Source: Isoetes taiwanensis
Taxonomy: Eukaryota; Streptophyta; Lycopodiopsida; Isoetales; Isoetaceae
NCBI GenBank assembly: GCA_021234155.1
Contig: JAJEKV010000062.1
Location: 8,695,408-8,759,407, forward strand
DNA length: 64,000 nucleotides
Direction: 5' to 3'
Shown here: one piece after another, positions 34,391 through 45,005 of the stretch
Layout of the letters: every line of letters begins with the position of its first letter
How positions within the stretch are numbered: position 1 is the first letter of the stretch
The notes under the pieces: model-generated
The model's database searches: none
The model's input: the letters and a program-made list of their open reading frames with translations, nothing else
What the model was told of the DNA's origin: nothing
Program-made: the position numbers and the translations under genes

Positions 34391-34479
34391 AGCAAGATTA
34401 TCAAGGTCTAAAGCAAGATTATCATATCATGACCGGAGCAAGATTATCATGACCACAACAAGATTATCATGACCGGAGC
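34391..34479. repeat. Tandem AGCAAGATTATCATGACC repeat
   Basis: Four units of about 22 bp with core CAAGATTATCATGACC(G/A), the first two degenerate. Nothing else is seen between the fold-back and the LTR leader. Confidence 0.85.
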
Positions 34480-34954
34480 TACCAACAGAGTTGAGTGGAA
34501 GCTGATTCTAGGCGCGCAGTGTAGGTTCCAGCATATCAGGGATCTGCGATGGATGCTCAGGATTGTGCTGCTCACAAGTCCTGCCGGTTAAGGTACCTTC
34601 CCCCATTAATTAACTGCCTTCTTTAACTTTTTCCTATTTCTTTTGAGCCAAATATTGGTCATCTCGCGCCAATGTCTTTCCAAGCTTCCTATTGAGTGAT
34701 TTCCCATTCAACTTTTCACTTGTAAAATGGGGTCCATGAACAACTTGTGCTTAAAATTACTAGAAATTTTTTTAACTCTTATCTTCAAACTTTATCCTAA
34801 CAACTAGATCTAATTTGCTAACTACTTTCTAATGGTGGAAGAAAAATTTTCTTCCACTTTCTAAGGTTCATGTTTGGGATTTGCCCCCAAATTTTTTACT
34901 ATGCTAGTTAGCTACTCCGGGTTGGCGCTTCATCTTGGTCAGCCAAGATCATTG

Positions 34955-34965
34955 CTCTGATACCA
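34955..34965 (-). promoter_or_regulatory. Primer-binding site next to LTR copy C
   Basis: TGGTATCAGAG on the minus strand, one base from the LTR end, matches initiator tRNA-Met. Confidence 0.8.
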
Positions 34966-34966
34966 C

Positions 34967-36585
34967 TGTGACACTCCTCCATCATATACGGCAACTCGCC
35001 GTATACGTCATATGACTTCCCCTATCCAACAGCCTCTCCGTCATATAGGCCCTTCGACTAACTTGTGCCTGGGATGGCCAGCTAAACAACGGTGTCATTT
35101 TATATAGGCTCCTACATTAGCGAAAGTGAACATACGAATCTAAGCACTAATATAATATAGGTAGCAACACCCCCTCGAAGGGTATCAATGATACTTATGC
35201 ACGCACATGCCATATAGACTTTACATTAGGTGCACCCCGGGCATTCAACATATCATTGAAGAACACATTATATAGTACATACTACTCACTATATCGGCTT
35301 CTAACCGGCTCAGACTCAAGTGGAAGCCGACTGACAACTAGGTTCTCCAAATAGCTTCAGACTGAGTTATATCAATGACTTGGGCTGGCAATAGACTATG
35401 GCTCGGGTTGACCACTCCACCTATCCTTCTTGTGCATACTATGCAGATAGGCTGAAACAGACTCTGTGGTGATTGTAGCCTTCCAGACACGCGATCCCAT
35501 GGTACCATCCAATGAGACAAGAGAGGGACTAGTCCCTTTTCGAGGCACAATGGTTTTGTGGGGGACTAGAGGATCGTGGCGACACACGTCCATATGCGAT
35601 AGAAACACCCCCAAGCATGAGTCTGGATCACACTCATGAGGTAAGGGCAATACCTTCGGCCCAGGGAATGTTAGATCCATAACTGACCCACATGAAATGA
35701 TATAAGCCTAGTCCGCTGTAAGCACCCCAGTAACCATGCTCAGCAGGGCCTTACCTCCACTTCTTCATAGCCCTCGTTGTCAGGTGCTCAATCACCCCAT
35801 AGCTTCTCTAACCCAGTGTGTTTTATGCGCAGGTTGAATAATAATTGGGAATTATTAGGTCTAAATAAAAGCATCATCTAATAATAACTACCAGGTCTCT
35901 ATCCCCCTTCCCTCATACATAAGAGGTGCAAAAAAAGATCAACCAACATCATATATCATCCATAACTTAAGAAATAACGTAGACATAACTCATCGTGATC
36001 ACATGCATCTAACTTACAGTTAAAGTTCATTGATTAGGGTTCATGATCAGAACTGTAGGTTTTAGAATGGTTCTACTAGAGATACGACATGTTAACACTT
36101 CTAGAATGCTAAATATCAGATGAATTCCCTACTTACCTACTCCAAATACTTGCTCTTGAGATACTCCCTCTGGCTTCTGGCATCTCCATTTCTTGCAGGT
36201 AGTCTATTATCTTGACAGATTCTATGCATCTCTGTGATGGTGCAACCTTCCTTCTTAGATGTGTCCTCCATTGGCCGCAACCTTATTAGCTCTCTTGGAC
36301 GTGCCTCATTAGCTCTGGCCCGGAATTCTAAGTCGGTGTTTGTAGTTTGCAAAAGAAGAAAGAAGCTTCTCAACTGCAAAGGCAACAAGAAGTCACCCTG
36401 CTGGGATCCCCAGTTGTATTTTGATATTTGTGCTCAGACATGTTCTATTGTCTTCTCAACTATGTGTTTTGATTTCTTGCTTTTATAGTTAAGTCGCATT
36501 TAATTAAAGTGAGTCAGATTCTGACGTTTGGGACGCATGCAATAAAATGAGGCATTGAAGTCACATTTCATTAAAGTGCGTCACA
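34967..36585 (-). mobile_element. Long LTR, copy C, with adjacent primer-binding site
   Basis: It starts TGTGACACTCC and ends GCGTCACA. It is about 1619 bp, close to the 1612 bp of copy D, and aligns with copies A and D in the same direction (for example ATTAGGGTTCA near 36036 and the CTCAGACT..GACTGAC block near 35310). On the minus strand a TATA box (CTATAAAAG, 36488-36480) lies about 100 bases inside the 5' end. TGGTATCAGAG follows its 3' end at 34965-34955 after one base. It is therefore the 5' LTR of a minus-strand Gypsy element. Only a leader of unknown length (about 34600-34954) remains; no coding domain follows. Confidence 0.78.
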
Positions 36586-36716
36586 TGCGATTCCCTTTTT
36601 TTTCTATGGAAACCTCTTATTTTACACAAAAAAACGTGTGCTTTTCTGGCCTAATTAATTATTGAAAAGACAAGTTTTTTCTTGTGATGCCACAACAAGA
36701 GAATGGACATTTAGCG

Positions 36717-37130
36717 ACGTGGGCTTGCGGCGTGCGATGCGGCGTGACGTGCATAAATAACGTGACCATCACGCGGCGTCAATGCGGCGTCCCGTCGCGA
36801 ACCGCGTCGCATCACGGCGTATGGTGCGACGTCGACTGTGTGGCGTGGCGGGCATCCGCGCCAGTCCGCGCCCAGTGGGCGGCAGTGTCCGCCCGGTGGG
36901 CGGCTGCGGCGTCGCGTCGCATCACGGACGTCTGTCTTGGCCCATCCGTGGCGCGCCGGGTGGGCTTTGGCGCTGGTGGGCCGGCAGTGTCGCCCAGTGG
37001 ATGTTCTGACGTGGCGTCGATGCGGCGTCGTATATGTGACATATGTGACATATATTGTCATTATATGACCGTCGATGCATTATATGTGGCGTATGTGACG
37101 GTATATGACGCGTCGATGCATTATCGTTGG
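36717..37130. repeat. Left subterminal CGTCGC-rich region
   Basis: Very GC-rich compared with its surroundings. Dense GCGGCGT, CGTCGCAT, GACGTGGC and TATGTGAC motifs occur in both orientations. Long frames on both strands here are by-products of the base composition. Confidence 0.75.
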
Positions 37131-37217
37131 GATAAGAAGGACTTTTGGGGGCTTTGAGAGCTTGCAAAATTTGGAAAAAACATGTCGGAACTATCTTTGG
37201 TTGGAATCGTGAAGAAT

Positions 37218-37650
37218 GCTTGAACTTGCAACTTTACCTCCCAAACGTCTGGATGATTTTGTGATATATGATGGTGGAGGAATTTGCGTTTCAATTGCAC
37301 AAGTTCCATATGAAGCCGACCCCATTGATGAGGATTTTGAAAAGCCGAGATACTATGTGGCTACACACAGTGCATGAATGCAGTGCAGTGCAAATGGTCT
37401 GGTCTTCACAAAAAGGGCGGAGGGTTTGTCAAGGCAAAAGAATTTGCGGGTGAATGATGTGGTTTTGTTTGAGAGAGATATCCAAGGTAAAAAAATTTTA
37501 CATCGGTGGCAAAGGGATCCTTCTGGCGGTGTCTTTGGAAATTACGGTGTTGATCACGAGGATGCAACAACCCTTTGCGAGAAAGTTTTCAGTTTGTTTT
37601 GGAGTCGATATTTGGTATTGAAGCAACTTAAATTCTATCTTTTGATATAA
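37218..37650 (+). pseudogene. Unidentified gene fragment, weakly B3-domain-like
   Basis: One frame starts at an ATG near 37217 (MLELATLPPKRLDDFVIYDG) and runs with one internal TGA at about 37373 to a stop at 37650. After the TGA it reads LSRQKNLRVNDVVLFERD, then KKILHRWQRDPSG. This resembles the last strands of plant B3 DNA-binding domains (xKNLxxGDxVxFER, then W), but the match is short and could be chance. It lies just inside the left end of the CACTA-like element. Confidence 0.3.
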
Positions 37651-37979
37651 CTATAATATGGTAGTTTTGAGCTCAGATTAGATCCTGGTTGATCCAGAAT
37701 TTTTTGAGCTCAGAATTTAGCTTCTGGTTGATCCAGAATTTTTGAGGCACTGCCTTATGTATATAAGCATGACGTAGAATACAAAAAACTGGATATATGA
37801 TATGATATAGATTTCTGAAATCAGTTTTTCAAAATGGAATTTGAAGATAAAAATATGAAGAAGATGAATATGATCAGGATGGATGATCGCTGGTAGTAAT
37901 AGAATCCGGAATGTTATTGACTGCATGCATGCCTCAGGACTGTTCAAATAAGCCTAGGGACAAACTTTAATGAGCATCA

Positions 37980-38125
37980 CATTAAAAAAAGATGCAAAAA
38001 AAATAACGTCGCTATAACAAAATACGTCGCAAGGACGTCGCATGCGACGTAAGACCGTATTTATACGTATTTATACGGATTTGATAAATAACATCGCATG
38101 CGACGTGACGTCGCATGCGACGGTC
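37980..38125. repeat. CGTCGCATGCGACG palindromic motif cluster
   Basis: The motif GTCGCATGCGAC and half-sites occur several times between 38005 and 38122, with TATTTATACG(T/G) between them. The same motif family marks both subterminal regions, so this may be an inner binding array or the end of a nested copy. Confidence 0.7.
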
Positions 38126-38289
38126 TGTAATATTTTGAACACAGGCTGCCGCTTTTCGGAACTTCTTTTTTGCCCTACTTCTTGAGGTTCTTGGGCGATC
38201 CCGGCGCTAGTACCACGATCTACCCGCAAGCAACTATTCTAAGGTTAGTATATCATGTTTTTAGATTGAATAGGTTTTTGGATTGAATG

Positions 38290-39120
38290 GTGCATGCCCA
38301 ACCTTCCTCTTTTTTGGTTTCCTTTCCTTCCTCTTCTTCTTTGTTCTTTTTTTTTCTTCCCATTCTTCCATGCCTCATTCATTCTTCCTCCTTCTTTCTT
38401 CCTCATGCTTCATTTCTTCCTCATTCTTCCTCATGCTTCATTTCTTCCTCCTTCTTCGATGCTTCATTCTTTCCTCATTCTTTCTTCCCATATTTCTTCT
38501 TTCCTCATTTCTTTCTCATTCTTTCTTCCTCATTCTTTCTCATTTCTTTCTTCCTCATGCTTTCTCATTCTTTATTCCTCACTCTTTCTCATTCTTCCTC
38601 ATTCTTTCTCATTTCTTGCTTTCTCATTTCTTTCTCATGCTTTCTCATTTCTTTCTCATTTCTTTCTCATGCTTTCTCATTTGTTTCTCATTTCCATTCT
38701 TTCTCATGCTTTCTCATTCCTCATTCTTTCCCCTCCCTTCCCTCATTTCTTTCTTCTCTTCCCTTCCTTATTCTTCATTTTTTTCATTTCTTATTCTTCA
38801 TTCTTTTTAATTTCATTTCTTCATTCTTCATTTGTTTCTTATTCTTCACATTTCTTCCTCACTTTCCATTCGATCCTTTTCTTTCCCTTCCTTATTTCTT
38901 CCTTCCATTCTATTTCCTTCCCTTCTCTTATTTCCTCTTATTTTTCTTCATTCTTTCTTGTTTCTTCTCTTATTTCTTCTCTATTCTATCCTTATTTCTT
39001 CCCTTCTATTCTCTTATTTCTTTCTCTTGTTTTATTTCTATCTCTTGTTTTCTATCCCCCCTTTTTTTTCCTTTCTTTCTTCTTGATCTTTTTTCTTCTT
39101 TGTTCTTATTCTTCTAATGC
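38290..39120. repeat. Polypyrimidine tract of about 830 bp
   Basis: Almost every base on the plus strand is T or C, broken by rare single A and few G bases. It is built from TTCTCATTTCTTTCTCATGC-like and TTCCTCATTC units. It produces overlapping frames of up to 300 codons in all three plus-strand frames, rich in Phe, Ser and Leu, which are artefacts. Such tracts can form triplex (H-) DNA. Confidence 0.92.
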
Positions 39121-39257
39121 TTTGTTTTACATTTGCGGACTTTCTATTACGATTTGGACCCGACAGGATCTTGTACACGCGTCCTTATTTTGGTAAGTAG
39201 TTGATCGCACTTGCATTTTATTTTTATAGTTTTAAGTAGGTTAAAAAAAATTGATGG

Positions 39258-39650
39258 AGTGGCTTGTTCAAGGGCACGGGTCGGCTCCACCTAGAGTGGG
39301 GAGGACCATGTACCCGGGTTCGAAGTCCACTTCAACTACAATCATAATTGTTTCCTAGGTTAATGAGTGGCTTGTTCAAGGGCACGGTCGGCTCCACCTA
39401 GAGTGGAGAGGACCACGTACCCGGGTTCAAGTCCACTTCCAGTTCCACTTGTTATTTTTTAGGTTTAAAATAAAATTGTAGTGGCTTGTTCAAGGGCACG
39501 GTCGGCTCCACCTTGCGTGGAGAGGACTAGGTGTCCGGGTCCAAGTCCACTTTTCTTCTCATTCTTAGGTAGATGTGGCTCGGCAAGGACATGGTCGGCT
39601 CCCACTTGCAGTGGGGGGAGGACCAGGTGTTCGGGCCTTAGTTCACGTTT
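39258..39650 (+). repeat. Four tandem tRNA-like (SINE-head-like) units
   Basis: Units start at about 39258, 39365, 39480 and 39571, each beginning (AG)TGGCT(T/C)G. Each carries GGTCGGCTCC(C)AC and a conserved end CCGGGTTCAAGTCCAC. GGTTCAAGTCC fits the RNA polymerase III B-box (GGTTCRANNCC) exactly in unit 2; unit 1 has one extra base, and units 3 and 4 are weaker. TGGCTTGTTCAAGG is a poor A-box. Units are separated by T-rich stretches. They may be degenerate SINE heads inserted or amplified in tandem. Confidence 0.6.
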
Positions 39651-40249
39651 ATTGTCAGTTTTAGCTAGAGGTAGCTAGGGCTAGGTTAAGTTAACAGTAA
39701 CTGGATGATTCCCTTCACACCCGTGCTAGTTAAAAAAAAATAGGTTAGGCTAACTTAATGTAGTACTAATTCGCACTAAAAGCTTTGGTAAAAAAAACTT
39801 AACTAATTAACTAAATTATTTGAACATGTCTAGTTAAGTTAGCCAAAGGCATAAAAATTATATGTACAATTAACTAAACTTAAAGTGACCTCTATAGTGC
39901 TAATTTCTAATTTAGTTAATTTTTAGTTAATTTTGCTAACTAATCCGAACAAGGTGTGAAGATAAGTTTAGGTAGTGTTTTTGGTTAAAAAAGTTAACTA
40001 AATTTCGGGACTATCACGCTAACTAATTAACTAGTAATCTGAATGTAAATTGACCGTGGGTCGAATACCCTAATCTAACCTATTTAGTTTTTCTTGTTTC
40101 TTCTTCTTTTTTTCTTGCTTTTTGGGGGATGGGGGATAAGGTATTAGTCACCATAGGGCGTGTTATAAGTAATGATTATATGGTGCATACATGTTTGATA
40201 TTGTCAGTATTATGTTGCATTTACTTTGTGCATGCTTGGCTTTTGTATT

Positions 40250-42523
40250 CATTATTTTGTTTTGTTTGTAGGCATCAAAATGGCCTCGATGAAGGGACAG
40301 AGATGCTTAGTGAAATTAGGCGCATCCTCATCAATCAAATATGCGCATTTGGGCAGGCCGGAGCGACATATGCAAACCGATGATCGAATTAACCGTTTTG
40401 TAGCATCGGTTGAGAAAGAATGTCGGTCTCGAATTATGTGGGAGGTGGCTAGAGCATGAGTCCGAGTTGGAAGATATGATGAGAAAGAACTTAAAGTCTT
40501 GGGTTTGCAATCGAGGCGAATTGAGGATGCTACTTAAGTATAAAGTGCCACTTATGAGCCCCTATCTTTGAGGCATGCGTGGGAACGATGGGCTAATTCG
40601 TGGCGAAGTGCAAAAGGTCCGACCTTAAAGATCACAAGATGGCGATGAGTGGTCTCAATGATGAGCAGTGAAGGAGTTAGATAGTCTTATCCATGGTGGG
40701 AGCTCTATTGGTGCAGGGGGCTAGATTATCATTACATGCTCATGATAAATGTTTGCATTTATTGACAAACATTCCCGTGGATCTTTGTTGGAGTTGTAAA
40801 GTGCATTGGTAGTAAACAAGACCGCCGGATATACCAAATCCGGATCTTGGGAACCACGTACTTTAATCAAGATGATTATTATACCGGCATTGTGTGGAGA
40901 GGCCAAGATAGAGAGCTGCATCATGGTTGTTGGCTGACAAGTATATCCGTTTCAAGAGCCCAAGTCCACCATTGGCCACACCCCTTGGACTTGCCCCTGA
41001 GGTCTTTTGTGGAGATGAGCCACGAGGGGACAAATGGTAGTCTTGCCATTCATGAATGGGAGGAACCTTGCAGAATTACTTGACCATCTTCCGAGCCAAT
41101 TCTCTTCTTATAGGAGATGGTCAAATGCAATGCATAGTGCTCCAAGAAGGGCTGATATGAAGATAAGTGCGGAGTGGAAAGCCAAAATGAGACTCGTGTA
41201 TAAGTACGTCCCAGAAATAGCTCTCGCTCTTGCAGAAGGAGTCTATGCCATCCACGCTCCAGGTTGGACACACACAAAGCTCAATTGCAAAAGGGTCAAA
41301 CTCCATTTTGATGACTCCCTTACAAATGTGTGGGTGGCTATTGGTGATTGGGACACGGCCCTTTGTTTTTTTTGCAAGGAGCGAATGCCCAAATTGAAGA
41401 GCCGTTATACACTACAAGATGGAACGGTGCGATATCCTTGGTGGGAGAAGAGAGTTTTTACATCATCATCAGATGACCAAGCATCATGGGGGCATGAGAT
41501 ATCTGACATATATTCCCTGGGCTACATTTACGAGATGCTCCTTGATTTTGTCCAGGCAATGCGGCTTATTGGGTTGTGTGTTGAGATAAACCCAACCGAC
41601 CGATACTCTAGCACATCAGGGTAATAAAGAGTGGCTAAAATTCGCCAAATGGCGATTTTTTAGGCCTTTGGTCAAATTTCATGGCTAAAGTTTATAAAGG
41701 CAATTTTTTAAGAAAGAGCATAATTTAGCCACTCCAAAAGGGGGTAAATTTTGAACGCTTAGAGTTTAGCCGGAATTGTTTGCTGCATGGTGTACTGAAT
41801 CGCCTTCTCTAAAGTTGATTAGGGGAAACCTGATCAATTCAAATAGCCATGCCAATTCTAATGAGGGGTCTCTTCATCTAGGAATTGCCATTAGCTACCT
41901 CAATCATATTTTAAATTTGTATCTATAAGTTGTTTAGGTTAAATGCTATGAAGAATGTTATATGATGCATGCATGTTCCTTCAAATGATATTGTTTGTTC
42001 CTTATGAATTGTACTTTGAACAACTTTGTTATCATTTTTAAGTTAAATATTGAATCAATGTCATTCATGTACTAATCAGTGTTCAACGTTTGAAGTTATA
42101 TAGTTGCACTTTAGCTAGGGACCAAGAAAAATTCGCCCTATTAAATTTCATATCATATAAATTTTACATTTTAGCCAAGTGGGAAGATAACTAAAGGGCT
42201 TTATTTTATCAAATTTCGCCAAGAAAAAAAACTAAGAACTTTTGTTTTTCATAGGTTTAGCCAACCTTAATTTGAATAGAAAAATATTTAGGGCCGTTAA
42301 AATTTACCCTGCTAGCACATTGGACATCATCCAACATATGAAGGTCCAAATGATGATGGATAGAGAGCTGGTGCACATGGATCGCCCATCTATTGCTCGC
42401 GTCGTCGATGTGTTCAAAACAGCAGGGCTTTCTTCTGATATAGTTGTGAGAGAGAGACGACATATGAAGTGTGGTGATCCACTTGAGATGGCTAAGCTAC
42501 TGTTAAATGCTTGCAAGAAGTGA
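40250..42523 (+). pseudogene. Protein-kinase-like gene fragment inside the CACTA-like element
   Basis: The main frame (41034-41624) has late kinase-domain features in order: PEIALALAEGVYAIHAPGWT, then HTKLNCKRV where HxDLxxxN is expected (Asp changed to Lys), GDWDTAL for the DFG region, SDIYSLGYIYEML for subdomain IX, and CVEINPTDRYSS for subdomain XI. Catalytic residues are lost. The upstream region (40270-40460, and 40830-41030 with stops) seems to hold earlier parts without clear motifs. After a non-coding gap of about 600 bp, 42260-42523 (RPSIARVVDVFKTAGLSSDI ... LLLNACKK) may be the C-terminus. The substrate and subfamily are unknown. Confidence 0.6.
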
Positions 42524-42679
42524 TTAATATAATTTTGTCTTCCTATTTGAGGCTTGTTGCAACCAATAAATGTTTTTTATTCAAAATTACTAATGAAAAA
42601 AGTAATTTATTAATCAAAAAAATTATTATTAATGGTAAATAAATTATTAATCATAACTTGTAGATAAAAGTGTAAAGCT

Positions 42680-42960
42680 TCTGAGGGCGTCAAACCCTAG
42701 GTTTTGTGTGCTACATCATCAAACCCTAGATTGTAAATGCCATGTGGCACAATCTAGGGTTTGATGATGTACACGCATAGCTAGGGGTTTGATGACATGG
42801 CACTTTACTATGATGTGGCAATAGGAAGTCGTGACGTGACACAACCTAGGGTTTGATGATGTGCCACCGCATAGCGTAGGGTTTCATGATGTGGCACTAA
42901 AAAAATGCCATGTGGGATAATTTAGGGTTGATTGTATGACATGATACATGGCCCGATAAT
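42680..42960. repeat. Repeated CTAGGGTTTGATGATGTG motif, some inverted
   Basis: At least six copies of (C)TAGGGTTTGATGATGTG-like sequence or its inverse (ATCAAACCCTAG) occur, with GCCATGTGGCA near several. AAACCCTA is also the plant telomere-like (telo-box) core. One inverted pair (42718-42732 and 42750-42766) can form a hairpin. Confidence 0.8.
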
Positions 42961-43123
42961 ATGGCAACCTAGAGTTCGATATGCACCCCATACATATATA
43001 CGAGATACTTTTCTAATATAAATAAGAAGATAAGAATATAAATTTAGGTATTTATTCAAAGACACTTGTTCAAAGCTTTTTCTCTCGCTAATTCTCGTTA
43101 TGTTCAAATTAATATATATAGTC

Positions 43124-43261
43124 ATGGCGGAGGCTCAATTCTTAGCGGTTTTCCTCATTGTGGCCCTCTTTACGCTGATGCAATATTCATGGCGTTATCG
43201 TCTCCCCCCTCCCCCGGTCAAGGCGGTCAAGGCTGCGAGTAAGTCTGTAGGGGCTCATTAG
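43124..43261 (+). CDS. Small hydrophobic-N-terminus peptide, 45 aa, hypothetical
   Basis: ATGGCGGAGG opens a 45-codon frame. Residues 5-19 (QFLAVFLIVALFTLM) would span a membrane or act as a signal peptide; a Pro-rich and Lys-containing tail (LPPPPPVKAVKAAS) follows. A canonical donor (GCGA/GTAAGT at 43239) lies within the last codons, so this may be a first exon joined to 43385-43450 instead. No homolog recognised. It lies inside the CACTA-like element. Confidence 0.3.
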   Translation: MAEAQFLAVFLIVALFTLMQYSWRYRLPPPPVKAVKAASKSVGAH

Positions 43262-43384
43262 TGGCACATTTGAACCATGAAAATACTATTTTTCATCTCT
43301 ATGGTTTGTAAGTATCATTCTATTATTGCAACCAATATCATTCATGGTTATCAAATGTTTCTCTCACAATTTCTTTTGATCTAG

Positions 43385-43602
43385 TTGTGCTCTTTTTCGG
43401 CGATGAATAGAGGTAATCATGAATCGTCACGGAGAATGAGCAAGGCGAAGGTAAGTATTTATTTAGTTTTTATTATACGCTTTACCCTCTAATTAGGTAT
43501 GTGAGTTTATGCATGGAGTTTTAATTTGTTGTGTAGAGGAAAGGGGACGAGTTTAGAGAAAATAGGAGGAGGACTCCACGAGGTAGGGGCAATCGTCTTT
43601 GA
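43385..43602 (+). pseudogene. Arg/Lys-rich exon pair, possible transposon protein N-terminus
   Basis: Exon 43385-43450 ends GCGAAG/GTAAGT. Exon 43537 onward follows TTGTGTAG. Joined from the ATG at 43403 they read MNRGNHESSRRMSKAK and RKGDEFRENRRRTPRGRGN, 37 residues to a TGA at 43600. Such basic, nuclear-signal-like starts are common in CACTA accessory (TNPA) proteins, but I cannot show homology. The next exon-like block starts after GCTACGCAG at about 43724. Confidence 0.3.
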
Positions 43603-43723
43603 TGTTCCTCAAGGCGCCAACCTCCACCTATCACTACACCAGCGAGGTTTGGGTATTAAGATAGCTTTTTATAAAAATAATAAATAAATGAATTGTTTTT
43701 GCATGATATTTGTGCTACGCAGC

Positions 43724-44242
43724 TCCTCCGCTCCCCGCCTTCCTCGCAAACATGTCTCCGTCGAGAGAGACCAAATTGCGGCATATTTTGCCTCTTTGAC
43801 ACCAACGCCCGGTTAAGTGACCTCCGCTCCTATTCCCCAGCGACATAGTGTTGATTATCGGCCTCCACGTTCTCGCGAGAATATTGAGAACGCTAGGCGT
43901 AGTATGGACTCCGTTCTAGGCAAGACACGGGGAATAGATTTTTCTAATGCAAGGAACTTGGAGGAAGATTTCAACGGTAAATATATATCCACTACGTACC
44001 AAACATTTCTTTGGTTGCGGCATGTTAAAGATGCTCATTCTCTCATTACTTCCCGGTCAAGAAGTAGTGGAGCAACGGACTCTAGCGTTCAAGATCGCGG
44101 CGATCATCACGGGGTTCGGGATCCAGAAGAACATGGTCGCTCGCTGACTTGGAGAGGGAAGGATCCGACGGCGTCCCGTGTCAGCGAAGGCGGGGATAGG
44201 TTCAATCACGTTTGTGCACGTTTTATCGGAATCACATTATGA
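43724..44242 (+). pseudogene. Exon-like block of unknown protein
   Basis: The frame from 43817 (with an upstream open stretch after CTACGCAG that includes LPRKHVSVERDQIAAYF) reads RENIENARRSMDSVLGKTRG and YQTFLWLRHVKDAHSLITS. At about 44060 another frame looks more protein-like (LAFKIAAIITGFGIQKNMVA), which suggests a frameshift. No family recognised. Its place between two basic exon-like parts inside the CACTA-like element suggests a decayed transposon gene. Confidence 0.3.
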
Positions 44243-44299
44243 ATTGTATGATACTGGCACAAATTTGCGTATAAAAGCATAAAAAATCTGACAAAAAAC

Positions 44300-44760
44300 A
44301 ATTCGAACGTCGGAAGATTTTCGGCGTCTGTGAAAACAACTAAACAGCGTCTGTGAAATTTTTCAGCGTCGCAGCGAAACTTTCGAAGCCGGTAATCCGC
44401 GAAAACAATCTCTCCGCAGCGTCTGTGAACTTTTCGCGTCTGCGGTTTGGTTGTTTTCGTGCCAGAAAAAATCTTCCACGCCGGAATTGTTTTTTGCCGT
44501 ATTTTTTTTTGCCGTATTTTTTTGAACCGCATGCTTTGCTTTGGCGTCTGTGAAATGGGCTGATAAGCGTCTGCAGCGAAAAATTTTAGCGTCACGCTAT
44601 CCGCGGCTTTTCAGCGTCTGTGAATGTCGACGCCCATCCTTCGGCGCCCGCGATTCTTTGTATTTCGGCGTCGCCGAAAACTTTCGCATCTGCAGCTTTC
44701 CGCGAAGGTTTAGCAGCAGCGAAGATTTTTCCGCCCGACGAGGTATTTTATCGTTAAAAC
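44300..44760. repeat. GCGTCTGTGAA direct-repeat cluster
   Basis: GCGTCTGTGAA or a one-base variant occurs at about 44317, 44347, 44418, 44541, 44568 and 44613. TTTTCGCG/AGCGAAA and GCCGAA motifs lie between them. Spacing is irregular. This GC-richer island sits inside AT-rich DNA and resembles a binding-site array more than a gene. Confidence 0.75.
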
Positions 44761-45005
44761 GTATTTTATTAAAAAATACGTATTTTTTAACTTTATACGT
44801 CAGGAATTTTAATTTTGTACGTATAGAACCTATCCCTGCACTGAAGAAGAGCGTCCATTTCGATTTGTTTTAGACACGTAAGTCTGCGGGTGATTTGGCC
44901 CCGAATATACCCGACTATCATATTAATAATAATTTTTTGATGTAAGTTATGTGAACATATTATTTAAGATATCAACCTTAAATATTAGTACTTTGTCATC
45001 TAAAT

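Noticed and set aside
34207-34411. Mirror frames of 64-65 codons on both strands
   Set aside because: They are a product of the 116-bp fold-back, as shown by their near-identical peptides on opposite strands.
36684-37167. Frames of 75-157 codons on both strands
   Set aside because: GC-rich CGTCGC repeats of a transposon end deplete stop codons. The peptides are repetitive and without family resemblance.
38283-39196. Overlapping plus-strand frames of up to 300 codons, rich in Phe, Ser and Leu
   Set aside because: All three frames stay open because the DNA is almost pure T/C, where stop codons cannot form. No domain and no codon bias of a gene.
42680-42960. Interstitial telomere (AAACCCTA repeats)
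   Set aside because: The AAACCCTAG cores are embedded in a longer dispersed motif and are not tandem heptamers.
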